7,902 nt of DNA from Rickettsiales bacterium. Its GTDB lineage: Bacteria; Pseudomonadota; Alphaproteobacteria; Rickettsiales; UBA3002. The position numbers were made by a program, and so were the translations under genes. Below are positions 1 to 6,322 of the stretch, in pieces. A model generated the notes under the pieces. It ran no database searches, was not told the origin of the DNA, and was given only the letters and a program-made list of their open reading frames with translations. Location of the stretch: positions 1-7,902 of the forward strand of contig PBPD01000142.1 in the NCBI GenBank assembly GCA_002725445.1. Direction: 5' to 3'. Every line of letters begins with the position of its first letter. Position 1 is the first letter of the stretch.

Positions 1-6
1 GACGTT

Positions 7-1383
7 ATGACGCAGGAAAATTATAAGCAAGAAGTACGCGCGCAATACGAAGCCTACCCCTACCCGATGCGCGATCCTAACGATGAGCATAAACAGCTCA
101 TCTTCACCTCCAGCGATCAGCTTGATCTGCTGAACCACTATGCGTTCGAAGGCAAGCGCGACTTTAATGAAGCACGCATTCTGATAGCTGGTGAAGGCAC
201 GGGCGATGCGTCAATTTTTCTGGCAGAGCAACTGCGCGGCACCAATGCCGAAATTATCGCGCTCGACATTTCCGAGGCCAGCCAGTCCATCGCGCGCGCA
301 CGTTCCGAAGCGCGTCAGCAAACCAACATTCAGCACCTGCATGGTTCGCTGTTGGATGTGGCCGAGATGGACCTTGGCATGTTCGACTATATTAGCTGCA
401 CAGGCGTGTTGCATCACCTGCCCGACCCACAAGCCGGGCTGCAAGCACTTGCCAGCGTGTTGAAAGATGACGGCGCAATGGGCCTTATGCTTTACGGCGA
501 AATCGCGCGCAAAGCCATCTATAATATGCAGGCATTGATGCGTCATTTTATCACCGATGACATGGCACCACAGAAGAAGGTGGAAGCCTGCCGTGCGATA
601 TTACAGCAAATGCCCAAGAGCAATTGGGTCGCACAACATATGCAAGCGTACGCTGCCGAGATTCAGACGAATGGCGATGCTGCTGTGTATGATCTGTTTT
701 TGCATGCACAGGATCGCGCCTATACCATCCCTGAAGTGTATGCATTTGTCGAAGACGCAAACCTGCAACTGGTGGACTTTATAGCCAGTGAAGCGCATGC
801 TTCCACCATTTATGAGCCTATTCTCTATCTGAAAGATCAGGCATTATTGCAGCGCATAGGCGAGATGGACAAAGCACAACGCTATGCCATTGGTGAGGCG
901 CTGGCCTGCACGGTCACACGCCATATCTTCTATGTGTCAAAGCAAACGCGCACGCCTGCTTCTGTTACCGATCATAGCAATATTCCCGCATGGCATATCG
1001 GTTATGCGGACGGTAATTACAGCGAGCAGATTGCCGACCAGCTGCGCGGCACACCGCAAGACAGCAATTTGCGCATTGAGGTGCGCAAAGGCCAGACGCT
1101 GCTGATCACCAAACGCCGCTATACTGCCGAGCTTTGTGGCGCCATTGATGGCCAACGCAGCATGCAAGCCATCATCGACCATGTGATCGCCGACAATGCA
1201 CTACAAGACACGCAGGCAATACGTAAAGAACTGGCAGACGATCTGCAAAATTTGCTGCTGCAAATGCACCGTTTCCACTACATCTTTTTGCGCGCAGCAC
1301 ACGTGCCGCCCTTCCCTAGCCTGCGCGAGATTCTCGACCGTGGCACTAACGCCACCCAATCCGATGAGGAGGACGCCGCATGA
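7..1383 (+). CDS. Class I SAM-dependent methyltransferase, first of a tandem pair
   Basis: This 458-residue protein reads as a cytoplasmic SAM-dependent methyltransferase of unknown substrate. Visible features in order: an N-terminal VRAQYEAYPYP motif (residues 10-20); the SAM-binding glycine loop LIAGEGTGD (59-67); an acidic residue ending strand 2 (D87 in ALDIS); the FDY...GVLHHLPDP block (126-141); a conserved YDLFLHAQDRAYTIPEVYAF block (about 229-248); and a C-terminal segment (about 370-430, TAELCGAIDGQRSMQAII) that resembles small PqqD-like winged-helix modules. From memory, the QYExYPYP / IAGxGTG / GVLHHxxDP / FLHxQDxxYTxPE series matches methyltransferases often found joined to TPR domains; no TPR is present here. 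The stop overlaps the next gene's start (ATGA), so the two are translationally coupled. Only 6 bases precede the ATG, so neither its ribosome binding site nor a longer N-terminus can be checked. Family is confident; the target is unknown. Confidence 0.88.
   Translation: MTQENYKQEVRAQYEAYPYPMRDPNDEHKQLIFTSSDQLDLLNHYAFEGKRDFNEARILIAGEGTGDASIFLAEQLRGTNAEIIALDISEASQSIARARSEARQQTNIQHLHGSLLDVAEMDLGMFDYISCTGVLHHLPDPQAGLQALASVLKDDGAMGLMLYGEIARKAIYNMQALMRHFITDDMAPQKKVEACRAILQQMPKSNWVAQHMQAYAAEIQTNGDAAVYDLFLHAQDRAYTIPEVYAFVEDANLQLVDFIASEAHASTIYEPILYLKDQALLQRIGEMDKAQRYAIGEALACTVTRHIFYVSKQTRTPASVTDHSNIPAWHIGYADGNYSEQIADQLRGTPQDSNLRIEVRKGQTLLITKRRYTAELCGAIDGQRSMQAIIDHVIADNALQDTQAIRKELADDLQNLLLQMHRFHYIFLRAAHVPPFPSLREILDRGTNATQSDEEDAA
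1366..1373 (+). promoter_or_regulatory. Strong Shine-Dalgarno of the second methyltransferase
   Basis: GAGGAGGA lies inside the last codons of the first methyltransferase, 6 bases before the ATG at 1380. It decides the start of the second gene and supports translational coupling across the ATGA overlap. Confidence 0.8.
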
Positions 1384-2711
1384 GCACTTCGACCGCACCG
1401 AAAGTAAAAGCGCAATACGAGTCCTACCCCTATCCGCCACGCAAGGCCGAACAGGAAGACAAGCGCCTGCTTACCACCGCGATGGATGCACTCGATACCA
1501 TCAGCCATTATGGCTTTGGCGGGGCATTTGATCCGACGGGCAAACGCATCCTGATCGCGGGTGAAGGCACAGGTGATTCGACCATTTATCTGGCAGAGCA
1601 ACTGCGCGACTATGATACTGAAATCGTCGCGCTTGATTTCTCGCAAACCAGTCAGGAAATCTCCAAAGCGCGACTAAAGGCGCGTGGGCTAAGCAATGTG
1701 CAATCCGTCCATGGCTCGCTTTTGGAACTGGATAGCATGGAACTCGGCCAGTTCGACTATATCAATTGTTCTGGCGTGTTGCACCATCTGGAAGATCCGC
1801 TGGCAGGCCTGCAACAATTAAAAGCAGCCCTCACCGATGACGGCGTGATCGCCCTGCTGCTCTACAGCACCGTTGGCCGCATGCCAGTCTATAACATGCA
1901 ACATGCTATGCGCCTTGTAAGCGCCGAAGACGATAGCGATGCGCAGCGTATTGCAATATGCCGCAGTATTTTGCAGGACCTGCCCGCCACCAATTGGCTG
2001 CAGGGTATGCGTCAAAGCGTGACCAACGAAATCAATTATTACGGCGATGCGGGTCTGTATGATCTGTTCCTGCACTCGCAGGATCGCGGCTACAGTGTGG
2101 AAGATATCTATGCATTGCTGGGTGATGCACAGATGGAGATGATCGACTTTATTGGTCTGCAATCCAACGCCGCAGTACTCTATGCGCCCGAGGCCTTTGT
2201 GCCATCGCAGGCAGAGGCTATGAAGAACATGAGCAAGCAAGAACGCTATGCCATTGCCGAAAAAGCGGGCTGCCACATTCCGCTGCATATTTTCTACGCC
2301 TCCAAAAAAGCCAAAACCCCTGCGCAAAGCACAAACGAACATCTGATCCCTATATGGGCCAGCCAGAAGGTGGGCAGCAATATGGGCGAACAGATCATTC
2401 AGGCATTTGAAGGCAAAGACGAAGGCACCGCCTTGTCACTGACCGCACAAGGCCAGATCGGGGTGCAGGTCACGCTTGCTAAACGCAGCTACACCACCGC
2501 GCTGCTGCAAGCAATCGATGGCGAACGCAGCCTTGCCGAGATTATCCAACATGTCTGCGCGGAACATAAGGCCGAGCCAGATACCGTGCGCACACAACTG
2601 CGCGAATTGTTCTTTAGCCTGCACATGCAGCATTTTCTGATGTTGCGCAGCGCCGACAGCCCACGCTGGCCGTCTACGGCAGAGCTGCAGGCCCGCGTTT
2701 CACAAAGCTAG
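1380..2711 (+). CDS. Class I SAM-dependent methyltransferase, second of a tandem pair
   Basis: This 443-residue protein is a paralogue of the gene before it. Both align end to end with shared blocks: VKAQYESYPYP (9-19), LIAGEGTGD (58-66), ALDFS with D86, FDYINCSGVLHHLEDP (125-140), YDLFLHSQDRGYSVEDIYAL, and a PqqD-like C-terminal segment (about 366-423, TALLQAIDGERSLAEII). All expected SAM-binding residues are present, so it should be active. The start is well supported: the ATG overlaps the upstream TGA, and GAGGAGGA at 1366-1373 lies 6 bases before it. The next gene (bolA) begins 12 bases after the stop. The pair probably arose by tandem duplication and then diverged, most visibly near the N-terminus and in the segment before the PqqD-like block. 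Two active relatives in one operon could act on different positions or substrates, or pair as a heterodimer. That is inference; the target cannot be read from the sequence. Confidence 0.88.
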   Translation: MSTSTAPKVKAQYESYPYPPRKAEQEDKRLLTTAMDALDTISHYGFGGAFDPTGKRILIAGEGTGDSTIYLAEQLRDYDTEIVALDFSQTSQEISKARLKARGLSNVQSVHGSLLELDSMELGQFDYINCSGVLHHLEDPLAGLQQLKAALTDDGVIALLLYSTVGRMPVYNMQHAMRLVSAEDDSDAQRIAICRSILQDLPATNWLQGMRQSVTNEINYYGDAGLYDLFLHSQDRGYSVEDIYALLGDAQMEMIDFIGLQSNAAVLYAPEAFVPSQAEAMKNMSKQERYAIAEKAGCHIPLHIFYASKKAKTPAQSTNEHLIPIWASQKVGSNMGEQIIQAFEGKDEGTALSLTAQGQIGVQVTLAKRSYTTALLQAIDGERSLAEIIQHVCAEHKAEPDTVRTQLRELFFSLHMQHFLMLRSADSPRWPSTAELQARVSQS

Positions 2712-2723
2712 AGGAGTTCTACC

Positions 2724-2954
2724 ATGCCAATGAGCGCCGACGAAATAACCCAGCGTATCCAATCTGCATTCCCCGACGCTACCGTCACACTGGTGGATCT
2801 GGCAGGCGACAACGACCATTGGGAAGTGGAAGTCGTATCCGCCTCATTCAAAGACATGTCACGCGTGCAACAACACAAAGCTGTCTACGCCGCACTCGGA
2901 CAAGATATGGGCACCACCCTGCACGCACTGGCGGTAAAAACCAAGGCGGCCTAA
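2724..2954 (+). CDS. BolA/IbaG-family protein
   Basis: A 76-residue BolA-fold protein of the short BolA2/IbaG type. Proteins of this family bind CGFS glutaredoxins and coordinate a shared [2Fe-2S] cluster, acting in iron-sulfur trafficking and iron sensing in the cytoplasm. Supporting residues: a D31-H32-W33 loop where the family has its variable Cys/His ligand loop, followed by strand WEVEVVSASF (33-42); the helix RVQQHKAVYAAL (47-58); and the near-invariant family histidine in TLHALAVKT (H67). Length is typical for the subfamily. ATG 2724 is chosen because GAGGAG (2711-2716) is 7 bases upstream; an in-frame ATG at 2730 would sit 13 bases away. It lies 12 bases after the second methyltransferase and 65 bases before grxD, its expected partner. 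The family call is firm; ibaG or bolA2 would be a reasonable name, but subfamily naming is not settled by eye. Confidence 0.9.
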   Translation: MPMSADEITQRIQSAFPDATVTLVDLAGDNDHWEVEVVSASFKDMSRVQQHKAVYAALGQDMGTTLHALAVKTKAA

Positions 2955-2966
2955 ATGCGGCTGGCC

Positions 2967-2995
2967 TTGCATTTGCAGGCGCTAATGCCTATATA
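2967..2995 (+). promoter_or_regulatory. Predicted sigma-70-type promoter of grxD
   Basis: TTGCAT (2967-2972), a 17-base spacer, then TATATA (2990-2995). The predicted transcript start is near 3002, giving a leader of about 18 bases with AAAGGA at 3008-3013. It allows grxD to be expressed apart from the methyltransferase-bolA operon. Confidence 0.5.
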
Positions 2996-3019
2996 AAGCA
3001 GACAAACAAAGGAACTGAT

Positions 3020-3367
3020 ATGACTGACAATCCCGTATTCGACCGTATTCGCGATGATGTTACTTCCAACGATGTTGTGCTGTTTATGAAAGGCACACGC
3101 AAGCTGCCTCAATGCGGCTTCTCTGCCACCGTGGTTGCGGTGCTGGAACGTTTGGGCGTAGAGGAATACAAGGATGTGAATGTGTTGCTCGATATGGAAT
3201 TGCGTCAGGGCATTAAAGATTTTACCGATTGGCCAACCATTCCCCAGCTCTATGTGAAGGGTGAATTTATCGGCGGTTGCGACATTATTAAAGAAATGTA
3301 CGAGGCCGGTGAGCTGCGCGAATTGTTGCAGCAAAAAGGTGTGCCGCTGAAAGACCAGGCCGCGTAA
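3020..3367 (+). CDS. grxD: Monothiol (CGFS) glutaredoxin
   Basis: A 115-residue single-domain monothiol glutaredoxin of the Grx4/Grx5 class. Dimers of this class hold a glutathione-ligated [2Fe-2S] cluster through the CGFS cysteine and pass it to acceptor proteins, or form a mixed complex with BolA. Diagnostic residues: FMKGT (22-26) with K24 expected to contact glutathione; PQCGFS with the active cysteine at C32; WPTIPQLYV, holding the cis-proline loop; and the GEFIGGCDI glutathione-binding stretch. Length is normal. The start is supported by AAAGGA at 3008-3013, 6 bases before the ATG. A longer in-frame reading from near 2819 would run through bolA in another frame and is rejected. It sits downstream of bolA, its functional partner, and its stop is only 2 bases from the end of the converging coiled-coil gene. 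Confidence 0.95.
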   Translation: MTDNPVFDRIRDDVTSNDVVLFMKGTRKLPQCGFSATVVAVLERLGVEEYKDVNVLLDMELRQGIKDFTDWPTIPQLYVKGEFIGGCDIIKEMYEAGELRELLQQKGVPLKDQAA

Positions 3368-3369
3368 AT

Positions 3370-3870
3370 CTAGCGCTCGCGCCCACCACCTTTTTCTTTG
3401 CCTTTATTGACGGTAGCAGACAGCTCACCTAAATCGTTGCGGCTGGTAATATCCATATTTTGCAACACGCCTTTTTTGGCCAGATCCTGCCCAATATCCT
3501 CCACCTGTCGCGCCATGTCAGGGCGCGCTAAAAAGGATTCACGCAATTTACGCAACGTTTCCTGGCTCAGCATATGCGCCAGCCAGCGTTGCATCAGACC
3601 TTTTTCCTGCTCCTTGGCGCGCTCTTTTTCCTGCTCCAGCAGCACATCCAGCTCGCGGGCTTTTTCTTCGTTCTGTTCCTTCACCATCGCGCGCAATTTT
3701 TCGACAATGGCAATACGCACCTGCTGCGGCGCACCTTCTACCAGTGCCGCCAAATCCAAATCCACATCCTGATCTCCTGCCAAGACAGCATCCATCAGCT
3801 GCTGCAACTCTTCATCCAGATCACGCAGGATGGTTTCAATATCATCATCAGTCAGCGAATCACGTGACAT
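3370..3870 (-). CDS. Hypothetical charged coiled-coil protein
   Basis: I do not recognise this protein. From the ATG at 3868-3870 it has 166 residues. The N-terminal third is acidic (SLTDDDIETILRDLDEEL, 5-22; GDQDVDLDL, 32-40). A long, highly charged helix rich in E, K, Q and R (about 50-112) is probably a coiled coil, and a basic Gly/Lys/Arg tail (KGKEKGGGRER) closes it. No signal peptide or membrane segment is visible, so it is probably cytoplasmic, and the tail could bind nucleic acid (inference). In-frame starts further out exist (ATG 3904-3906, TTG 3925-3927), but no ribosome binding site serves them, and the residues they would add look non-coding. The chosen ATG has only a weak GAAAGTGGG upstream. 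It converges on grxD with a 2-base gap, leaving no room for a terminator between them, and diverges from the small-RNA candidate at 3912-4026. Confidence 0.72.
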   Translation of the reverse strand: MSRDSLTDDDIETILRDLDEELQQLMDAVLAGDQDVDLDLAALVEGAPQQVRIAIVEKLRAMVKEQNEEKARELDVLLEQEKERAKEQEKGLMQRWLAHMLSQETLRKLRESFLARPDMARQVEDIGQDLAKKGVLQNMDITSRNDLGELSATVNKGKEKGGGRER

Positions 3871-3896
3871 GTCATACCCACTTTCATCTGTTAGAT

Positions 3897-3927
3897 AGTG
3901 TAGCATAAAAAAAGGGGCTTTACGCAA
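3897..3927 (-). promoter_or_regulatory. Possible promoter of the coiled-coil gene
   Basis: On the - strand, TTGCGT (3927-3922), a 19-base spacer, then TACACT (3902-3897). The spacer is long and both hexamers are imperfect. It would give a leader of about 20 bases before the ATG at 3870 and would overlap the proposed + strand small-RNA promoter. Confidence 0.25.
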
Positions 3928-4026
3928 ACGTAATCCCTCATGGCGAAGACAAGCGCAAAAACTACCACTCCCTTATGGTAATGGATAATGCTTCACCCGG
4001 CCTCCCCCGGGTGAAGCATTTTTTTT
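3912..4026 (+). ncRNA. Candidate small RNA with anti-Shine-Dalgarno-like loops
   Basis: The + strand carries three consecutive hairpins and no protein gene. Hairpin 1 (3914-3937) pairs GGGG with UCCC (one G-U) and UUACG with CGUAA around a CAAA loop. Hairpin 2 (3963-3980) pairs UACCA with UGGUA around CUCCCUUA. Hairpin 3 (3987-4020) is a perfect 14-bp stem around CCUCCC, followed by a U run. A -10-like TAGCAT at 3901-3906 would start a transcript near the GGGG at 3914, but no convincing -35 is seen. Alphaproteobacteria have small-RNA families (CcsR / 'cuckoo' RNAs, alpha-r14) whose hairpin loops expose CCUCC-type anti-SD motifs. The size of about 110 nt and the architecture fit that theme, but I cannot confirm family membership. 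The alternative is that only the terminator is real and ends long read-through from grxD. Confidence 0.5.
3987..4026 (+). terminator. Strong rho-independent terminator, + strand
   Basis: AATGCTTCACCCGG (3987-4000) and its exact reverse complement (4007-4020) form a 14-bp stem around CCTCCC, ending in a run of eight T (4019-4026). The T run is on the + side only, so it ends a + strand transcript. Both flanking protein genes are on the - strand; the nearest + gene, grxD, ends about 620 bases upstream. Confidence 0.85.
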
Positions 4027-4042
4027 GCCCAAAAAAATCGCC

Positions 4043-4072
4043 AAAAAAAAGGGCTGCATAAAAACGCAGCCC
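4043..4072 (-). terminator. rpsD: rpsD terminator
   Basis: On the - strand GGGCTGC (4072-4066) pairs with GCAGCCC (4057-4051) around an 8-base loop, followed by eight T (4050-4043). It lies 30 bases after the rpsD stop and is back to back with the + strand terminator at 3987-4026. Confidence 0.85.
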
Positions 4073-4102
4073 ATGACGAATGACAAGCAAAAGAATTTGA
4101 AA

Positions 4103-4720
4103 TTAACGCGAGTAATACTCGATCACCAGATTTGGTTCCATTTTCACTGGATACGGAATATCCATCAGTTTAGGAACACGCAAATAGGTGGCTTTGAAAT
4201 TCTTGATATCCATCTCAATATAGTCTGGAATGTCACGCTCAGGCTGTTGCAGCGCTTCCAGAACCATAGGGATCTGACGCGATTTTTCTTTCACTTCGAC
4301 TACGTCACCTTCATTCAGGCGGTAGGATGGAATGTTTACTTTTTTACCGTTCACTTTTACGTGGCCGTGGTTGATGAACTGGCGTGCCGCATATACGGTT
4401 GGCACCACACACATACGATAAACCACAGCATCCAGACGGCGCTCCAGCAGACCCACCAGATTCTCGGAGGTGTCACCTTTAATGCGGATCGCTTCGCCAT
4501 AGATTTTACGGAATTGCTTCTCGGTCAGGTTACCATAATAACCTTTCAGCTTTTGCTTCTCGCGCAGCTGAATACCAAAGTCGGACAGTTTCTTACGACG
4601 GCCTGCACCATGCTGGCCTGGACCATAACTGCGACGATTAACCGGATCTTTACCGCGACCCCACAGGCTTTCACCCAGACGGCGGCTAATTTTATATTTT
4701 GAACTAACTCGTTTAGACAT
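4103..4720 (-). CDS. rpsD: 30S ribosomal protein S4
   Basis: Ribosomal protein S4, a primary 16S rRNA-binding protein that starts 30S assembly and helps set decoding accuracy. Its 205 residues are the usual bacterial length. Visible hallmarks are the basic N-terminus, SYGPGQHG (31-38), QLREKQKLKGYYGN (51-64), the S4 RNA-binding domain (about 93-155: LDAVVYRMCVVPTVYAARQF, then GHVKVNGKKVNIPSYRL), and the terminal PNLVIEYYSR. The N-terminus has no cysteines, so this is the zinc-free form. The ATG is preceded by AAAGG 7 bases upstream. The gene stands alone, as in many alphaproteobacteria, rather than in an rpsM-rpsK-rpsD-rpoA cluster, and has its own promoter and terminator. S4 autoregulates translation in some bacteria, and the leader here has a stem that could serve that purpose, but this is not shown. 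Confidence 0.98.
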   Translation of the reverse strand: MSKRVSSKYKISRRLGESLWGRGKDPVNRRSYGPGQHGAGRRKKLSDFGIQLREKQKLKGYYGNLTEKQFRKIYGEAIRIKGDTSENLVGLLERRLDAVVYRMCVVPTVYAARQFINHGHVKVNGKKVNIPSYRLNEGDVVEVKEKSRQIPMVLEALQQPERDIPDYIEMDIKNFKATYLRVPKLMDIPYPVKMEPNLVIEYYSR

Positions 4721-4773
4721 TGCTTAACCTTTCTTTGCTTCTGCACTGTCATTCTATGCCCGAAAGCACAGGT

Positions 4774-4816
4774 CATTCTCACAGTTATTACTCTAATCAT
4801 CGGGGATAGGAGAATG
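4774..4816 (-). promoter_or_regulatory. Stem in the rpsD leader
   Basis: In the roughly 115-base rpsD leader, CATTCTC (4816-4810 on the - strand) pairs with GAGAATG (4780-4774) for 7 bp. AGCA at 4820-4817 can then pair with TGCT at 4768-4765 past a 5-base bulge. A long structured leader before a ribosomal protein gene invites the idea of autogenous control, but no match to a known S4 site is claimed. Confidence 0.35.
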
Positions 4817-4841
4817 TGCTACGCACCCAACTAAGCGCGGG

Positions 4842-4869
4842 AAAATAGCACTACCCCGTTAAATGTCAA
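4842..4869 (-). promoter_or_regulatory. rpsD promoter
   Basis: On the - strand, a consensus TTGACA (4869-4864), a 16-base spacer, then TATTTT (4847-4842). Predicted start near 4835, giving a leader of about 115 bases. This is the best promoter in the window, as expected for a ribosomal protein gene. Confidence 0.7.
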
Positions 4870-4870
4870 C

Positions 4871-4900
4871 GAGAAATGGAGATTTTTTCACAGAGAAATG
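4871..4900 (-). repeat. Direct repeat upstream of the rpsD -35
   Basis: CATTTCTC occurs twice on the - strand (4900-4893 and 4878-4871), 22 bases apart, or about two helical turns. The nearer copy is one base from TTGACA. An A-rich tract lies between the copies. It may be a regulator site or part of an UP-like element, or chance. Confidence 0.4.
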
Positions 4901-4923
4901 AATAGGATAATTCTAAATAGCGA

Positions 4924-5463
4924 TTAGGCGTTGAGGCCTTGCTGTTGTGCTGGCGCACCCGTGCCCAAATGCTGCGCGGCATCGCCCGCCTGAATCTGGG
5001 TATTGCCAATGGTTGGGCCTACCGGATAATCATATCCGCCTGCACTTACACGCTGTGGATGCTGATTATATTGCTGCTCGTAAGCAGCATTCAATTGTGG
5101 GTTTTCGTCAATCATGCTGCGTGGATTCGCAAAGCCTTGTTCGTTCAGTGGTACTTCGGGTGCTTCGCGTTTTCCAAACAACGCTTTACCACCATAATAC
5201 GCACCTGCGCCGAGTCCGGCCAGTGCCACCAATTGCGGCATACCTTTGGTACCCCACTTGGCCACTTCCAACGGCGCACGCATAACCGCTAATGAGGCTT
5301 CCAGTCCCCAGCGGAACGGAGCCGTCACCACACGTCCAGCTGTCGTGCCTGCTTTCGCACCGCCCGATAGCATCTCTGGCACGGCCTTTGCCGACGCCCA
5401 TAGCCCTTCGCCGATACCGCCGATGGCTTTGCCGATGCCTTCTATCTGTCCGCGTACTGACAT
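4924..5463 (-). CDS. Hypothetical glycine-rich protein B
   Basis: I do not recognise this 179-residue protein. The N-terminal 75 residues form Gly/Ala-rich amphipathic segments (IEGIGKAIGGIGEGLW, 7-22; GGAKAGTTAGRVVTAPF, 34-50; LEASLAVMRAPLEVAKW, 54-70). One likely membrane-inserting stretch follows, with GxxxG-type spacing (MPQLVALAGLGAGAYYGG, 75-92). The rest (about 100-179) is polar, rich in Q, N, P and Y, and probably disordered. There are no cysteines and no signal peptide. The ATG at 5463 lies 20 bases after the stop of gene A, so the two should share a transcript; the nearest SD-like sequence (AGGT) is weak and too far away, suggesting coupling to A. No clear terminator separates it from the rpsD promoter. 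It shares composition and layout with genes A and C. Function unknown; membrane association is inference. Confidence 0.72.
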   Translation of the reverse strand: MSVRGQIEGIGKAIGGIGEGLWASAKAVPEMLSGGAKAGTTAGRVVTAPFRWGLEASLAVMRAPLEVAKWGTKGMPQLVALAGLGAGAYYGGKALFGKREAPEVPLNEQGFANPRSMIDENPQLNAAYEQQYNQHPQRVSAGGYDYPVGPTIGNTQIQAGDAAQHLGTGAPAQQQGLNA

Positions 5464-5493
5464 ATTACCGTGTTACCTGTTAATTACCGTGTT
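5464..5493. repeat. 11-bp direct repeat between genes A and B
   Basis: ATTACCGTGTT (+ strand) occurs at 5464-5474 and 5483-5493, spanning the stop of gene A and the bases just before the start of gene B. It looks like a small local duplication. Confidence 0.5.
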
Positions 5494-6266
5494 GCTTCTT
5501 GTTCGGCTGCAGCATCGCGGCTTTCCTGTGCCGCCTGCGCATGCGAAGCGCTTTGTTTAGCTTCAATACGATCCACCATCGATGCATCGGCCGACACATC
5601 TTCGCGGTGATCTTTATATGCTTCCAGCATTGCATTCTGACGCTGGCGCGATGGGCCGCCCTGCACCATACCTTCATGCTGCGCACCGCCTACCACAACG
5701 GGTACCGGCACACGCGACTGCGGGTCGGTTGCCAAACGATGCAAGACTGCATTTTGCAATTGTTGCTGCTGAATACCCAGCGCATACTCGGTCGCTTTGC
5801 CTTGTTGCGCCAATTGATTTTCTTTTCCTACACGGCCAACACCATGCGCGGCACCGCCTACGGTACCAAAGCCCAGCCCAGCACCTGAACCCAGCAATGC
5901 GCCGGGAATCGCGCCGATCAAACCGATCGCGCCTGCACCCAGCACGCTGGTAATCAAACTGCCAACACCCGAACCGAGTGCGCTTAGTGCGCCTGCACCT
6001 TCTGCAGCGCCCAGTGCGCTCAATGTGCCTGCGGCCAATTCACCACCGGTTACTGCCGCGCCTACAGCACTTCCCATTGCGCCCAGTAGTGCAAAACCAC
6101 CGCCAAATGCAAATGCAGGAATCGCCACCGCCAACAAGCCAATGCCCGCGCCCCATAAAAGGCCACGGCCAATGCCTTTGCCGGCACCTTTCACTGTTTC
6201 ATATCCGGTGGTACCAACGGCAGATGCTGCTGTATGTTCGCGTCCGTGAATTACTGGTTTAGCCAT
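5484..6266 (-). CDS. Hypothetical glycine-zipper protein A
   Basis: I do not recognise this 260-residue protein. A polar N-terminus (1-25) is followed by a long Gly/Ala hydrophobic region (about 26-147) full of GxxxG and GxxxGxxxG spacing, for example GAGKGIGRG (27-35), GAGIGLLAVAIPAFAFGGG (39-57), GAMGSAVGAAVTGG (62-75) and GAGAIGLIGAIPGALLGSG (110-128). It can supply several membrane-spanning helices. The C-terminal 110 residues are polar and Q/A-rich (GIQQQQLQNAV, 164-174; SASHAQAAQESRDAAAEQEA, 239-258) and probably helical. ATG 6266 is chosen because MAKPV begins a coding-like N-terminus; a GTG at 6296 would add ten residues. Neither start has a good SD: GAGGA at 6294-6290 is too far from the ATG. 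A promoter with the shared 16-bp element lies upstream, and gene B follows in the same transcript. Such proteins include pore-forming, surface and lysis functions; none is shown here. Confidence 0.75.
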   Translation of the reverse strand: MAKPVIHGREHTAASAVGTTGYETVKGAGKGIGRGLLWGAGIGLLAVAIPAFAFGGGFALLGAMGSAVGAAVTGGELAAGTLSALGAAEGAGALSALGSGVGSLITSVLGAGAIGLIGAIPGALLGSGAGLGFGTVGGAAHGVGRVGKENQLAQQGKATEYALGIQQQQLQNAVLHRLATDPQSRVPVPVVVGGAQHEGMVQGGPSRQRQNAMLEAYKDHREDVSADASMVDRIEAKQSASHAQAAQESRDAAAEQEATR

Positions 6267-6322
6267 AATATTGTCGCTTAAATAAAGCGTCCTCACTAAA
6301 AATTCTTTTCTAACGTAAAGTT

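Noticed and set aside
1818..2342. A 174-codon open frame on the - strand inside the second methyltransferase
   Set aside because: Antisense shadow of a well-supported gene; rich in H, C and Q with no recognisable motif.
2819..3019. An N-terminal extension of grxD overlapping bolA
   Set aside because: It reads the bolA region in the wrong frame, and grxD has its own SD at the right distance and full family length from 3020.
3912..4026. tmRNA or SRP RNA in the structured region
   Set aside because: No tRNA-like acceptor, tag sequence or SRP apical loop motif could be found; only the three-hairpin small-RNA layout fits.
4025..4702. A 225-codon open frame on the + strand opposite rpsD
   Set aside because: It is the antisense shadow of rpsD. 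It starts inside the rpsD terminator, has no ribosome binding site, and its composition (rich in T, I, F, H, Q) is typical of a reverse-frame reading.
5978..6262. Open frames on the + strand opposite genes A and C (including 6581-6862)
   Set aside because: Pro/Ala/Thr-rich readings are the expected reverse complements of Gly/Ala-rich coding sequence; no start signals.
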